Below, piece by piece: positions 25,430 through 34,162 of a stretch of DNA of 64,000 nucleotides (position 1 is its first letter; the number at the start of each line of letters is the position of its first letter). This stretch comes from Nonlabens xiamenensis (GTDB lineage Bacteria > Bacteroidota > Bacteroidia > Flavobacteriales > Flavobacteriaceae). The stretch lies in contig NZ_RMVE01000006.1 of the NCBI RefSeq assembly GCF_003865345.1, positions 1 through 64,000 on the forward strand, given 5' to 3'. Made by a program: the position numbers and the translations under genes. Under the pieces are notes generated by a model, which saw only the letters and a list, made by a program, of their open reading frames with translations, did no database searches and was not told where the DNA came from.

Positions 25430-26524
25430 ATGCCATTCGCTCCTGTCCCTGTGACCACTGAAGACCTCAAGACTTATCTTTCTGGTAAGCACGGTAACGA
25501 AGTTACCTTCCAACAACTTGTTGCTGCAGCAGATCACTTTGACTGCTCCGTTGCGACTGTCAAAAAACGCTTGAAGCAATACAAGAAAGGTATTGGCAAG
25601 TGGGATCTTACTCTTACTGAGAAGAAGGAAACTCTTGAGAAGTCATACAAAGCAACACCAGTCCAAGATCGCTTGATTCCAACTAAAGATACCAACTTTG
25701 TCCCCTTCGGCAACTTCTCTGATCTCAAAAAGATCATCAAGTCCAAAGTATTCTATCCTGCATTCATCACAGGTTTGTCAGGAAACGGTAAGACTATGGG
25801 TGTAGAGCAAGCATGTGCTGCTCTAAATAGAGAGTTGATTCGTGTAAACATTACCATTGAAACAGACGAAGATGATCTTATTGGTGGGTTTCGTCTTGTG
25901 GATGGCAATACAGTTTGGCACAACGGTCCTGTCATCGAAGCTTTGGAGAGGGGAGCTGTCCTCCTTCTAGACGAGATTGACCTTGCGTCCAACAAAATCC
26001 TCTGTCTTCAGTCTATTCTTGAAGGTAGTGGAGTCTTCCTCAAGAAGATCGGTAGGTATGTGAAACCTGCAAAAGGATTCACAGTGATTGCTACTGCAAA
26101 CACGAAGGGTAAAGGTAGCGACGATGGTCGTTTTATCGGCACTAACGTGCTCAACGAAGCATTCCTTGAGAGATTCCCTCTCACATTTGAGCAAGAGTAT
26201 CCTACTCCTGCTATCGAAACAAAAATGCTTAACAACTACTGCAAAGAGTTGGATGCATGCGACGACAAATATATTGCTAACCTTGTGACATGGGCAGACA
26301 TGATCCGTAGGACATTCAGAGAAGGTGGTGTTGATGAAGTCATCTCTACTCGTCGTCTTGTGCACATCATTCGTGCATATGCGATCTTCTCTGATCGTGC
26401 AAAGGCAATCAAGGTTTGCCTCAACCGTTTCGATGACGAAACAAAGCAGTCATTCCTCGATCTTTATGATAAGATTGATGGTGAGGTAGACATGTCTCAA
26501 GTAGAAACTCTGTTTAATTCGTAA
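25430..26524 (+). CDS. cobS: CobS-like AAA+ ATPase
   Basis: 364 aa MoxR-type AAA+ protein. Walker A TGLSGNGKTMG near residue 115, Walker B VLLLDEIDLA, sensor 1 VIATANTKG, arginine-finger region NEAFLERFPL. Cyanophage cobS is a known host-like gene, named for the cobaltochelatase subunit of aerobic B12 synthesis. The neighbour at 22645 could be its VWA partner. No CobN is visible, so chelatase function is uncertain. Confidence 0.9.
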   Translation: MPFAPVPVTTEDLKTYLSGKHGNEVTFQQLVAAADHFDCSVATVKKRLKQYKKGIGKWDLTLTEKKETLEKSYKATPVQDRLIPTKDTNFVPFGNFSDLKKIIKSKVFYPAFITGLSGNGKTMGVEQACAALNRELIRVNITIETDEDDLIGGFRLVDGNTVWHNGPVIEALERGAVLLLDEIDLASNKILCLQSILEGSGVFLKKIGRYVKPAKGFTVIATANTKGKGSDDGRFIGTNVLNEAFLERFPLTFEQEYPTPAIETKMLNNYCKELDACDDKYIANLVTWADMIRRTFREGGVDEVISTRRLVHIIRAYAIFSDRAKAIKVCLNRFDDETKQSFLDLYDKIDGEVDMSQVETLFNS

Positions 26525-26832
26525 TGGCATACAAATACAATGAGGATGGGATCTTGAAGGAGGTCTCATCCTATATTAGTGGCACATATCAGCAACACTA
26601 CTCCTCAGATAACGGTGAAGGTGTGCAAACACTGGATCTGATTGAGGCAGTTGGTGATGCTGAAGCATTCTGCCGATCCAACGCAATCAAATACTTGTCT
26701 CGTTATGACAAGAAAGGCACCGCAAGGGTTGACATTATGAAGGCAATGCATTATTGTATACTTCTAATGTGTTTTAACGATCGCAATCGCGTTCGCCTCG
26801 ACAATCAAATTGAATCAACACTCCATGAATGA
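26524..26832 (+). CDS. DUF3310-like protein
   Basis: 102 aa. EAFCRSNAIKYLSRYDKKGT followed by KAMHYC matches the DUF3310 pattern of small phage proteins. In some phages this domain is attached to nucleotide kinases. Overlaps gp45 by 8 bases. Confidence 0.65.
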   Translation: MAYKYNEDGILKEVSSYISGTYQQHYSSDNGEGVQTLDLIEAVGDAEAFCRSNAIKYLSRYDKKGTARVDIMKAMHYCILLMCFNDRNRVRLDNQIESTLHE

Positions 26833-27556
26833 AGCATCTGAAATTCGTCTCTCTAAAAAGACCATTGGTCTGCTAAAAAACTTTAGTGAGATTAATAAAT
26901 CTATTGTTATTAAAGCTTCGGAGAAGACACTAGCAACAATGGCAGTCAACAAGAATATCCTTGCCTTCTCATCGATGGCAGAGGATCTTCCTGAGGATCT
27001 TCCTATCTATGACCTGCCTTTGTTTGTCAAGACTTGCTCCATGTTTGAGCAACCGCATCTAGTATTCCTAGGAAAGAATAAAGTTTATATTGCGGACAAA
27101 GCAACCAAGGGTAAGGCAACTTATGTCAAGTCTGACCCTGATATTATCGTCCAACCTCCTAAGACCTACGATCCTAATCTTCCTGAGAAGGTCGTAAACT
27201 TTGAGTTGACAATGAGGAATCTTAAACTCCTCAAGGAAGCAGCATACAATTTTGGTGTGACTGATTTCTGTGTCAATTCATTCCAAGGTAATCTTTCTAT
27301 CTCTGTTAGAGACAAGAAGACTGACAACAGTCATGTATTCTCTGTCCCAGTTGATAAAGTTATCTGGGAATCAGAATTCTGGGGCACTAAACCTCAGCAT
27401 GAGCGTAACTTCTGTTACTGCTTGAAGATTGAGAATCTTAAGATTCTTGATGGCACATATCATGTGTGTATCTCTGACAAGAATGTGATTAATTTCAACT
27501 CTTTGTCTGAGTCATCTCTCAATTACTTTATCGCACTGGAGCCTGATCAAGACTAA
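26825..27556 (+). CDS. 45: sliding clamp gp45
   Basis: 243 aa from the ATG at 26825, which gives the usual N-terminus; an ATG at 26810 adds five residues. Sequence and position before gp44 identify the trimeric clamp (T4: 228 aa). It tethers gp43 to DNA and activates late transcription with gp55. Confidence 0.92.
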   Translation: MNEASEIRLSKKTIGLLKNFSEINKSIVIKASEKTLATMAVNKNILAFSSMAEDLPEDLPIYDLPLFVKTCSMFEQPHLVFLGKNKVYIADKATKGKATYVKSDPDIIVQPPKTYDPNLPEKVVNFELTMRNLKLLKEAAYNFGVTDFCVNSFQGNLSISVRDKKTDNSHVFSVPVDKVIWESEFWGTKPQHERNFCYCLKIENLKILDGTYHVCISDKNVINFNSLSESSLNYFIALEPDQD

Positions 27557-28497
27557 TGAGTAAACTGTTTCTTTGGGTTGAAAAGTATCGTCCAAAGACA
27601 GTTTCTGATTGTATCCTAACAGATGTCAATCGTGCGGTCTTCCAAGGATACGTTGACAATGGGGAGATCCCTAATCTTCTGTTGCCTGGCACCGCAGGTA
27701 TTGGTAAGACTACTCTTGCCAAGGCACTGTGTGAAGAAATGGGTGCGGATTACTATCTAATTAATGGATCTGATGAAGGTCGTTACTTAGATACTGTCCG
27801 CACAAAATGTAAGTCCTTTGCATCTTCCTCCTCGCTTGTCGGTGGCAAGCATAAGGTGGTTATTATTGATGAGGCAGACAATTCTACACCCGATGTGCAG
27901 TTACTACTCCGTGCTGTCATCGAGGAATTTCAGAATAACTGTCGTTTTATCTTCACTTGTAACTATATCAACAAGATCATCGATCCTATCAAGTCTCGGT
28001 GCTCTGTTGTTGATATGTCTACTAAAGGTAAGGATCGTGCTGTGCTTGCTACAGCATTCCATAAAAGAGTTATGGATATCCTTACTAAAGAAGGTATTGA
28101 CTACGATGCAAAAGTTGTAGCAGAGGTTGTTGGTAAGTATTTCCCAGACTTCCGTCGCACTCTTAATGAGTTGCAGGCATACTCTTCTACAGGAAAAATT
28201 GATGTTGGTATTCTAGGTAGATCTGGCAACCAAAACATCGATAAACTTGTTGGTTACCTTAAAAACAAGGAGTTTACCAACATGCGTAAGTGGATTGTCA
28301 CGAATATGGATAACGATTACAAGTTACTGTTTCGTGCTATATATGATAAGTTATATGATTATCTTCAGCCACAGTCTATCCCTGAGGCGGTGCTTATTAT
28401 TGGTGAATATCAGTATAAAGCAGCGTTTGTTGCGGACTTGGAGATCAACTCTGTTGCTTTCTTGACTGAGATCATGATGAGGTGTGAATTCAAATGA
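27556..28497 (+). CDS. 44: clamp loader large subunit gp44
   Basis: 313 aa AAA+ ATPase (T4: 319). WVEKYRPKTVSD at the N-terminus, Walker A PGTAGIGKTTLA, DEAD-like box IIDEADN, sensor FTCNY and SRC. Forms the loader with gp62, which here lies 2.9 kb downstream, not adjacent. Confidence 0.96.
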   Translation: MSKLFLWVEKYRPKTVSDCILTDVNRAVFQGYVDNGEIPNLLLPGTAGIGKTTLAKALCEEMGADYYLINGSDEGRYLDTVRTKCKSFASSSSLVGGKHKVVIIDEADNSTPDVQLLLRAVIEEFQNNCRFIFTCNYINKIIDPIKSRCSVVDMSTKGKDRAVLATAFHKRVMDILTKEGIDYDAKVVAEVVGKYFPDFRRTLNELQAYSSTGKIDVGILGRSGNQNIDKLVGYLKNKEFTNMRKWIVTNMDNDYKLLFRAIYDKLYDYLQPQSIPEAVLIIGEYQYKAAFVADLEINSVAFLTEIMMRCEFK

Positions 28498-28637
28498 ATA
28501 GCAGGTGGAAATCTTCTAAACGTGTCTTCATTATTCTCGCATTAACTGGGTTTGCAAGGTTGTGTATCATTGCAGTCCCAGTTATAAGTGTATGGATGGG
28601 GGTATCTCAACAAGAAGAGGTGCAAAATGCCGAATAA
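28494..28637 (+). CDS. tiny membrane protein (47 aa)
   Basis: Starts in an ATGA overlap with gp44. Basic N-terminus (NSRWKSSKR), one transmembrane helix, acidic end (QQEEVQNAE). Overlaps the oxygenase by 11 bases. Confidence 0.5.
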   Translation: MNSRWKSSKRVFIILALTGFARLCIIAVPVISVWMGVSQQEEVQNAE

Positions 28638-29262
28638 AAACTATACTGAGAAACTATGGTTTCCTGTAAGAGTATGGGAGTTTACCAGTAGTAGTCACTT
28701 GTTGAGAAACTCACTCTTTTCAGCAGAAAAAGAGGAGTATAGAGCATATAATCTAGATGGTGGTGTTGGCACGTCCTATCCTCACCTTGAGCAACGTCCT
28801 ATGTGGACTGAGTTGAAGATGTGGATTGAGCAATGTGCTAATGAAATCCTCAAGGATAACAAATTCCTTGCTGAAAGGATGGAAATCACCTCTATGTGGG
28901 CAAATAGAGCGAATAAACAGACTGGACATCATCACACTCCACACAGACATCCCATGTCATATTGGAGTTGTGTATACTATCTAACTGGTGGCACTCCCAC
29001 CACGTTTATTGACCCTCTAGCACAGCGAGAGTGGGCACAATTACATTTAGATGGAGGTCCTTACTCGGAGACAAGATATAATTACCGTCCAGATCCTGGT
29101 ACTTTGTTGATTTTTCCCAGTTATCTGATGCATGGGTCACAACCTAATGATAGAATGGCAGATAGGTTTACTGTCTCAGCAAATCTCTTTCCATTTGGTA
29201 ATCAAAATTTAGGTGCATGGGATGTCCCCATGATGAATCTTGAGAGAAAAGAGGTTAGATGA
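28627..29262 (+). CDS. 2OG-Fe(II) oxygenase-like protein
   Basis: 211 aa from the ATG at 28627 (open upstream to 28588). Jelly-roll features of the phage family with HxH-type motifs: TGHHHTPHRHP, YYLTGGTPTTFIDP, then LLIFPSYLMHGSQPN with the distal His and RFTVSANLF holding an arginine. The substrate is unknown. It resembles the next gene, so the pair is probably a duplication. Confidence 0.8.
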   Translation: MPNKNYTEKLWFPVRVWEFTSSSHLLRNSLFSAEKEEYRAYNLDGGVGTSYPHLEQRPMWTELKMWIEQCANEILKDNKFLAERMEITSMWANRANKQTGHHHTPHRHPMSYWSCVYYLTGGTPTTFIDPLAQREWAQLHLDGGPYSETRYNYRPDPGTLLIFPSYLMHGSQPNDRMADRFTVSANLFPFGNQNLGAWDVPMMNLERKEVR

Positions 29263-29876
29263 AAATAAATCAACTGTTTCCTGTTATTGTCCCAGAGTTT
29301 TCTTATGAAGGAGATCTTCAAGAAATTAAAGACGCTCTTAGATCCGAGAAACGAGAACAGTTTAATTTCCCAGAGGGAGTTGAAACGACGTGTGGAAACC
29401 TTCACAAAAATGAGAGATTCCGTCCGCTCGTAGATTGGTTTAAGGAGTGCCTTGAAGAATATAGACTTGCAAATGCCCTGCAATGTGAGAGACTAGACAT
29501 CTCTCTCATGTGGGGTAACATTGCACCTGCAGAATCAGGGGTTGGTCACCCACGACACAGACATAATATGTCTCTAGTGTCAGCAGTTTTTTATCTCACT
29601 AAAGGAGTAGCAACTGTCTTCCATGATCCTGTATATCCTCGTGTTATGGACTGTATGGAGGTCATATCTGACAACCTCAAAGTCCGTGGAGGTCCTATTG
29701 AAAAGATCTCGGCAGATGCAGGTAAACTAATTCTGTTTCCTTCATGGTTAGTCCATGAATCTGATCGCCATTTTTTTGATTATGACAGGATGACCATTAG
29801 TTTTAATGCTTTTCCTGCAGGTAAAATAAATCCTGGTCCTTTTGATTATCCGATGGCAAACATCAAAATATTATGA
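29259..29876 (+). CDS. 2OG-Fe(II) oxygenase-like protein
   Basis: 205 aa. HPRHRHNMSLVSAVFYLT, FHDPVYPR, then LILFPSWLVHESDRHFF and RMTISFNAFP. The same order of motifs as the preceding gene but well diverged. Overlaps both neighbours by ATGA. Confidence 0.8.
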   Translation: MKINQLFPVIVPEFSYEGDLQEIKDALRSEKREQFNFPEGVETTCGNLHKNERFRPLVDWFKECLEEYRLANALQCERLDISLMWGNIAPAESGVGHPRHRHNMSLVSAVFYLTKGVATVFHDPVYPRVMDCMEVISDNLKVRGGPIEKISADAGKLILFPSWLVHESDRHFFDYDRMTISFNAFPAGKINPGPFDYPMANIKIL

Positions 29877-30724
29877 AGTATATTAAGACACCGCTCCGTT
29901 ATCCTGGTGGCAAATCCAGAGCAGCAGAGCGATTACTGAAGTTGGCACCTAAGTGTAAGGAGTTTAGAGAGCCATTCTTGGGTGGTGGTAGCGTTGCACT
30001 ACGCTTCACTCAAGACAATCCTACTGCAGATGTATGGGTCAATGACCTGTATGGATACTTGTATAACTTTTGGAAGGTATTACAGTCGGATTACAAAGAA
30101 TTATCAGATAAACTGATAGATTATAAGCAACAACATCATGATGAATTATTGGCAAAAGATTTATTTCTTCAGTGCAAAGAAGATATCTCGGAAGCAGACT
30201 CTTTTGAGCAAGCTTGTCTTTTTTGGATTCTTAATAAGTGTTCTTATTCTGGGTTGACAGAGAATTCATCCTTCTCTAAGACTGCATCCAAACAGAATTT
30301 TACTGTGCGTGGAGCAGAGAATCTAAAGGCAGTTGGATCCCTCATAGGACACTGGAATATCACTAATATGGACTATTCAGAGGTCATGAATGATGATCAT
30401 GATCATAGTGGTGACGTGTTTGTATTTCTAGATCCTCCATACAAAATCAAATCATATTTGTATGGCACAAACGCTGAATTGCACAAGGATTTTGACCATA
30501 AAATCTTCTATGATAACTGTCAGGTGTGTCCTCATAAGTGGATGATCACATATAATATTGACGAAGAGATTGAAGAGTGGTTTGATACATATAAGCAAGA
30601 ATATTTCCAGTTAACATACGGCATGAAGCACAGAGGAAGTAAGAATCGTAACCAACAAGAGTTATTGATCAGAAATTACGAAGCAAAAGTTGCGTCTCCT
30701 CTAGAGGTCATGTATGCAGGATGA
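29873..30724 (+). CDS. dam: D12-class DNA adenine methyltransferase
   Basis: 283 aa. LRYPGGKSRA and FREPFLGGGSVAL bind AdoMet; LDPPYK is the catalytic DPPY motif. The order is that of Dam (alpha class), which methylates N6 of adenine, probably at GATC. It may shield phage DNA or mark it for packaging. Overlaps pcyA by 11 bases. Confidence 0.92.
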   Translation: MKYIKTPLRYPGGKSRAAERLLKLAPKCKEFREPFLGGGSVALRFTQDNPTADVWVNDLYGYLYNFWKVLQSDYKELSDKLIDYKQQHHDELLAKDLFLQCKEDISEADSFEQACLFWILNKCSYSGLTENSSFSKTASKQNFTVRGAENLKAVGSLIGHWNITNMDYSEVMNDDHDHSGDVFVFLDPPYKIKSYLYGTNAELHKDFDHKIFYDNCQVCPHKWMITYNIDEEIEEWFDTYKQEYFQLTYGMKHRGSKNRNQQELLIRNYEAKVASPLEVMYAG

Positions 30725-31421
30725 ATTAGCAGATCTCTTACGTCAAAGTCTGGTTTCATTACCTGCTATTGAGATATTAGAGTCAAAACACAAGCTAATT
30801 CGGAAGGATGATATCACTATCCGCAATGAGATGTGGAAGTGTAGAGGCATGAGAAAGTTGCACATCGAGAGAGCATCTCTAGGTGAGAAATTAAAGATTG
30901 TGCACTGTGTTTTCTACCCTATTCCTAAGTATCGCATCCCTATCTTTGGATGTGATATAATAGAAACACCAACACAAGTTACTGCTGCTATAGTTGACAT
31001 ATCACCTGTCACAGGTGTCGATTTAGGTGCTAAATTAGCACCAATTTCATCAAGATATACGTTTGATGACTGGCGAATGCTACCACTGTGGGCAGAGGAT
31101 GTCTTCTCTCCTTTCTGTAAATTTGCTAGGTTAAAAACCCCTGAGGCAAGAGAGGATTTTCTAGGTGTAACTGGTGAATACCTCAAAGTAATGACTGATT
31201 GCATCAAAAATGCAGAGTATGATGATGACAATGGCACACTAGGAGAATGGGTGCCTATCATGCATAGGATAGATGACCAGTGTCACTACTGTAATTCACA
31301 AAGAAAGAATAAAAAGACGAAAGCGGTCTTATCACAGTGGTTTGATGAGGCATGGGCAGACAACTACATTAATGAAATTTTATTTGATAAACCAAATGTC
31401 CGCAGACTACAATCCCTTTGA
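30714..31421 (+). CDS. pcyA: phycocyanobilin:ferredoxin oxidoreductase PcyA
   Basis: 235 aa ferredoxin-dependent bilin reductase converting biliverdin to phycocyanobilin. Family-level PcyA identity, not PebS: LHIERASLGEKLKIVHCVFYP, FGCDII, ending HYCNSQ..KTKAVL..FDEAWADNY..LFD. The residues matching Synechocystis Glu76, His88 and Asp105 are E52, H64 and D81, all present. It could feed pigment synthesis or recycling during infection. Overlaps dam and gp62. Confidence 0.93.
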   Translation: MQDELADLLRQSLVSLPAIEILESKHKLIRKDDITIRNEMWKCRGMRKLHIERASLGEKLKIVHCVFYPIPKYRIPIFGCDIIETPTQVTAAIVDISPVTGVDLGAKLAPISSRYTFDDWRMLPLWAEDVFSPFCKFARLKTPEAREDFLGVTGEYLKVMTDCIKNAEYDDDNGTLGEWVPIMHRIDDQCHYCNSQRKNKKTKAVLSQWFDEAWADNYINEILFDKPNVRRLQSL

Positions 31422-31788
31422 CTACGTTAACTCAATCAACCTAAAGAATGCAGATTATACCCAAGATGAGGGGTATATGAGACATTATCCTGCATTCATG
31501 GTCAACAAAGCACTGTCATATTTTATTGACACTATCATGCATTCCAATGAGATGAATCGCCTTGGTAGCACACTGGATAAGGACATGCAATATAACTTTT
31601 TTATACATAGTGTTAGGAAATCTAAAAGGTTTTCCCCTTGGGCAAAGAAGTCCACTCATCCAGATCTTGACCTAGTTAAAAAGTACTATAACTATTCTAC
31701 GGAGAAGGCAGAGGCAGCACTGAAACTGCTAAACAAGGAAGAAATCCAAGTTATTAGGTCTAAATTGAATAGCGGAGGAATGAAATGA
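31396..31788 (+). CDS. 62: clamp loader small subunit gp62
   Basis: 130 aa from the ATG at 31396, which overlaps pcyA by 26 bases. AFMVNKALSYFID, MNRLGSTLDKDMQYNFF and RFSPWAKK align with T4 gp62 (187 aa). It lacks part of the C-terminus, as usual in cyanophages. Sits between pcyA and regA. Confidence 0.85.
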   Translation: MSADYNPFDYVNSINLKNADYTQDEGYMRHYPAFMVNKALSYFIDTIMHSNEMNRLGSTLDKDMQYNFFIHSVRKSKRFSPWAKKSTHPDLDLVKKYYNYSTEKAEAALKLLNKEEIQVIRSKLNSGGMK

Positions 31789-32216
31789 GTGATGAGATCT
31801 CTTGGTCTCCTAGCATGATGGTTGAGGTTACATTAAAAGAACCAGATGACTTCCTAAAAGTTAGAGAAACCCTTACTAGGATCGGTGTAGCTTCTCGTAA
31901 AGAGAAAAAACTATATCAATCGTGCCATATCCTTCATAAGAAGGGCAAGTATTACATAGTACACTTCAAAGAATTGTTTGCACTAGATGGTAAACCGTCA
32001 AACATGACTAAGAATGATGTACAGAGAAGACATCGTATCGCTAGACTGTTATCTGACTGGGGACTCATTGGAGTTGTCGCACCAGTCGATGATGTAGAGT
32101 TAGCACCCCTTAATCAGATCAAAGTTTTGTCATATAAGGACAAAGGGGAATGGTCTTTAGAGTCGAAATATAATATCGGAAAGAAAAAACAACCAGTGGA
32201 ATCTCTAAGTAGCTAA
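31785..32216 (+). CDS. regA: translational repressor RegA
   Basis: 143 aa. MVEVTLKEPDDFLKVRETLTRIG, LYQSCHILHKKGKYYIVHFKELF and RIARLLSDWGLIG align closely with T4 RegA (122 aa). Binds start regions of early mRNAs and blocks ribosomes. Its TAA lies inside a CTAAATA late element. Confidence 0.96.
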   Translation: MSDEISWSPSMMVEVTLKEPDDFLKVRETLTRIGVASRKEKKLYQSCHILHKKGKYYIVHFKELFALDGKPSNMTKNDVQRRHRIARLLSDWGLIGVVAPVDDVELAPLNQIKVLSYKDKGEWSLESKYNIGKKKQPVESLSS

Positions 32217-32219
32217 ATA
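32213..32219 (+). promoter_or_regulatory. CTAAATA late-type promoter
   Basis: CTAAATA including the regA stop codon, 20 bases before the next ATG. Confidence 0.5.
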
Positions 32220-32239
32220 GAGTACTTACACTTAGATTC

Positions 32240-32542
32240 ATGGCTGAAACCTCTAAGCCAAACAAAGAAAAAAAGTTTGACTTACTGGATGAAGGTGTCG
32301 CCACTTTGGTGCGTCTTACTATCCTTGGGTGGTCCGCGGCTATCCTGACAATTAATTATTTACAGGTGCCAGGTCTAGCAAAGACCAATATTGATCCAAC
32401 TTTTATAGCTTCAGTCTTCACAGGAACACTAGCTACTTTTGGAGTCGCCACGACCAAAAAGAATGGTGACAATCAGAAACCAAGTGCAGGTGCTAAGACC
32501 ACATACACTGTGGAATACGTTGCCAAAAAAGAAAAGGAGTAA
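32240..32542 (+). CDS. membrane protein, holin-like topology
   Basis: 100 aa with two hydrophobic stretches (TLVRLTILGWSAAILTINYL and FIASVFTGTLATFGVAT) and charged ends. Size and topology fit small holins or other envelope proteins; no motif decides. Late-type promoter upstream. Confidence 0.55.
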   Translation: MAETSKPNKEKKFDLLDEGVATLVRLTILGWSAAILTINYLQVPGLAKTNIDPTFIASVFTGTLATFGVATTKKNGDNQKPSAGAKTTYTVEYVAKKEKE

Positions 32543-32545
32543 ATT

Positions 32546-32782
32546 ATGAGAAAAATTATTGACGGACTTGCTCTCTTCGCAGGTGTTGTTTCTCTTGCCA
32601 TTGTAGGCACAGGTGGATATGCTTATCTACAGAGAGAAGCAATCAAAGAGAATGTAAAGTCTCGTGTTACAGGTGCTATTACGGAGCTATTGTCTGATGC
32701 ACTTCCTGTTGCTATTGATGCAGAGGTGCCAAAGATTCCTAAGGCAACTGGACCTGCTATTCCTACCCTACCAGGAAGATGA
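32546..32782 (+). CDS. single-pass membrane protein
   Basis: 78 aa; N-terminal helix (LALFAGVVSLAIVGTGGYAYL), then a helical and Pro-rich tail (VPKIPKATGPAIPTLPGR). Overlaps the next gene by ATGA. Unknown. Confidence 0.55.
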   Translation: MRKIIDGLALFAGVVSLAIVGTGGYAYLQREAIKENVKSRVTGAITELLSDALPVAIDAEVPKIPKATGPAIPTLPGR

Positions 32783-33393
32783 ATAGTCCTCTTAAATGGT
32801 TTGCGGGTGGTCTCGGTGCTTTGATTGGCATTGGACATATCGGTATGATTGGGATGATCTCTAAGCAAAACAACATACCTGTAATCCAACCACCTACAGG
32901 ACCATATAGCTCATATGTTGTATCAGCATCCAAGGATGGATACAAAATGAGTTACACTGCTAACGATCCAAAGACGATGCACATCACTAAGGACATCACT
33001 AAGCCGAGTGGTTTCTTAGGATTTGGTAAATCCAAGCATCAGATTGTTGAGGAGTATGTAATGGATGGTAAGACTAACCAAGGTGGTGCAGTTTCCAACC
33101 ATAGATCTTGGCAAGATGGGAGTGTAGCAGGTTTCTCGGCAAAAAAGCTCGACGACCGTGCGGTCGAATGCATCAAGTCGGAGGGCGGTGGAGCACAAAC
33201 AGGTCGTGTGGTGGGAGCTAGTATGGGTGCTGCAGCAGCCCCTGTTGTTTCTGGTATACCATTTGTCGGACCTGTATTGGCGGGGTTGGTTGCGTTAGGC
33301 GGTGCCGACCAAGGTGCAAAGATTGGTGGTGAGATGGCAACATCATTTAGTGAGGCATGTCAAGAAGATGTCGATACCGAATCTACAGATTAG
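32779..33393 (+). CDS. membrane protein with glycine zipper
   Basis: 204 aa. N-terminal hydrophobic segment (GALIGIGHIGMIGM), a middle polar domain, and a C-terminal Gly/Ala-rich helix (ASMGAAAAPVVSGIPFVGPVL, GLVALGGADQGAKIGGEM). Glycine-zipper ends are found in membrane-active phage proteins. Overlaps the next gene. Confidence 0.6.
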   Translation: MNSPLKWFAGGLGALIGIGHIGMIGMISKQNNIPVIQPPTGPYSSYVVSASKDGYKMSYTANDPKTMHITKDITKPSGFLGFGKSKHQIVEEYVMDGKTNQGGAVSNHRSWQDGSVAGFSAKKLDDRAVECIKSEGGGAQTGRVVGASMGAAAAPVVSGIPFVGPVLAGLVALGGADQGAKIGGEMATSFSEACQEDVDTESTD

Positions 33394-34162
33394 AGACGTA
33401 GGAGTAAGAAATATTCCTCAAATTTATACTCCTGAGTGGTTAAGGGAGGTGCCTACGGTTTTACCTAACCTGCACCCCATAACCTCACAGATTGGCACGC
33501 CAATTATTAATATACCTGGTTGTGTTACCTATCATAAGGAGCAATCAACCACTGGTAAGTTACAGGATCAACTAAGACAAGACGATACTAAAGGCACCAG
33601 AGTCCTATGTGACTCAGGCACACCGTCTTTCACACCTATAGACTATGATGCTAGTAAAATACAGTATGAATACAAGGCACCTGTGCCTGTATATAAGGAG
33701 CCTCCTGTAGCAGACGTGCCTCCTGCAGAGGTGCCTAAAAACATATCCAAACCAGAGACTGTACAGCAAGAATGTCCTACTGAGATTCAAGCAGCGAAGG
33801 AGCCAGTGGGCACAGTAATTGGTGATCAAAAGATTGTCGAGTATAAACTCATAAAAAATGGAGACACGGTTGAATGTGTCCCCATAAAGATCAAGGTATC
33901 TGTACCTGATCAGATTGTTGGTAATATTCCTACTGCAGGAGCAGTAATGGCTACAACATCCATTGCTGTAGTTGCAACAACTTCTGCTCTATTAGCAAAA
34001 CCTTTAGCAGATTTACTACTAAAGGTTGTGAAACCTGCTGTTAAGAAGGTAATGAAAAAACTTACTTCTGGGAAGAATTCCCGATACTTATCTCTTTCAG
34101 AACGGAGGACGGATCGTTACCGTTCCCAGAGGGGTTTACCACCTTTGAAGAGGAAGAATTAA
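33368..34162 (+). CDS. Pro-rich membrane-anchored protein
   Basis: 264 aa from the ATG at 33368. Soluble N-terminal half, a proline-rich linker (PVPVYKEPPVADVPPAEVP), then a hydrophobic segment (ATTSIAVVATTSALLAKPLAD) and a basic tail. The last 101 bases overlap the - strand gene ending at 34062. Possibly an envelope or virion component. Confidence 0.6.
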   Translation: MSIPNLQIRDVGVRNIPQIYTPEWLREVPTVLPNLHPITSQIGTPIINIPGCVTYHKEQSTTGKLQDQLRQDDTKGTRVLCDSGTPSFTPIDYDASKIQYEYKAPVPVYKEPPVADVPPAEVPKNISKPETVQQECPTEIQAAKEPVGTVIGDQKIVEYKLIKNGDTVECVPIKIKVSVPDQIVGNIPTAGAVMATTSIAVVATTSALLAKPLADLLLKVVKPAVKKVMKKLTSGKNSRYLSLSERRTDRYRSQRGLPPLKRKN

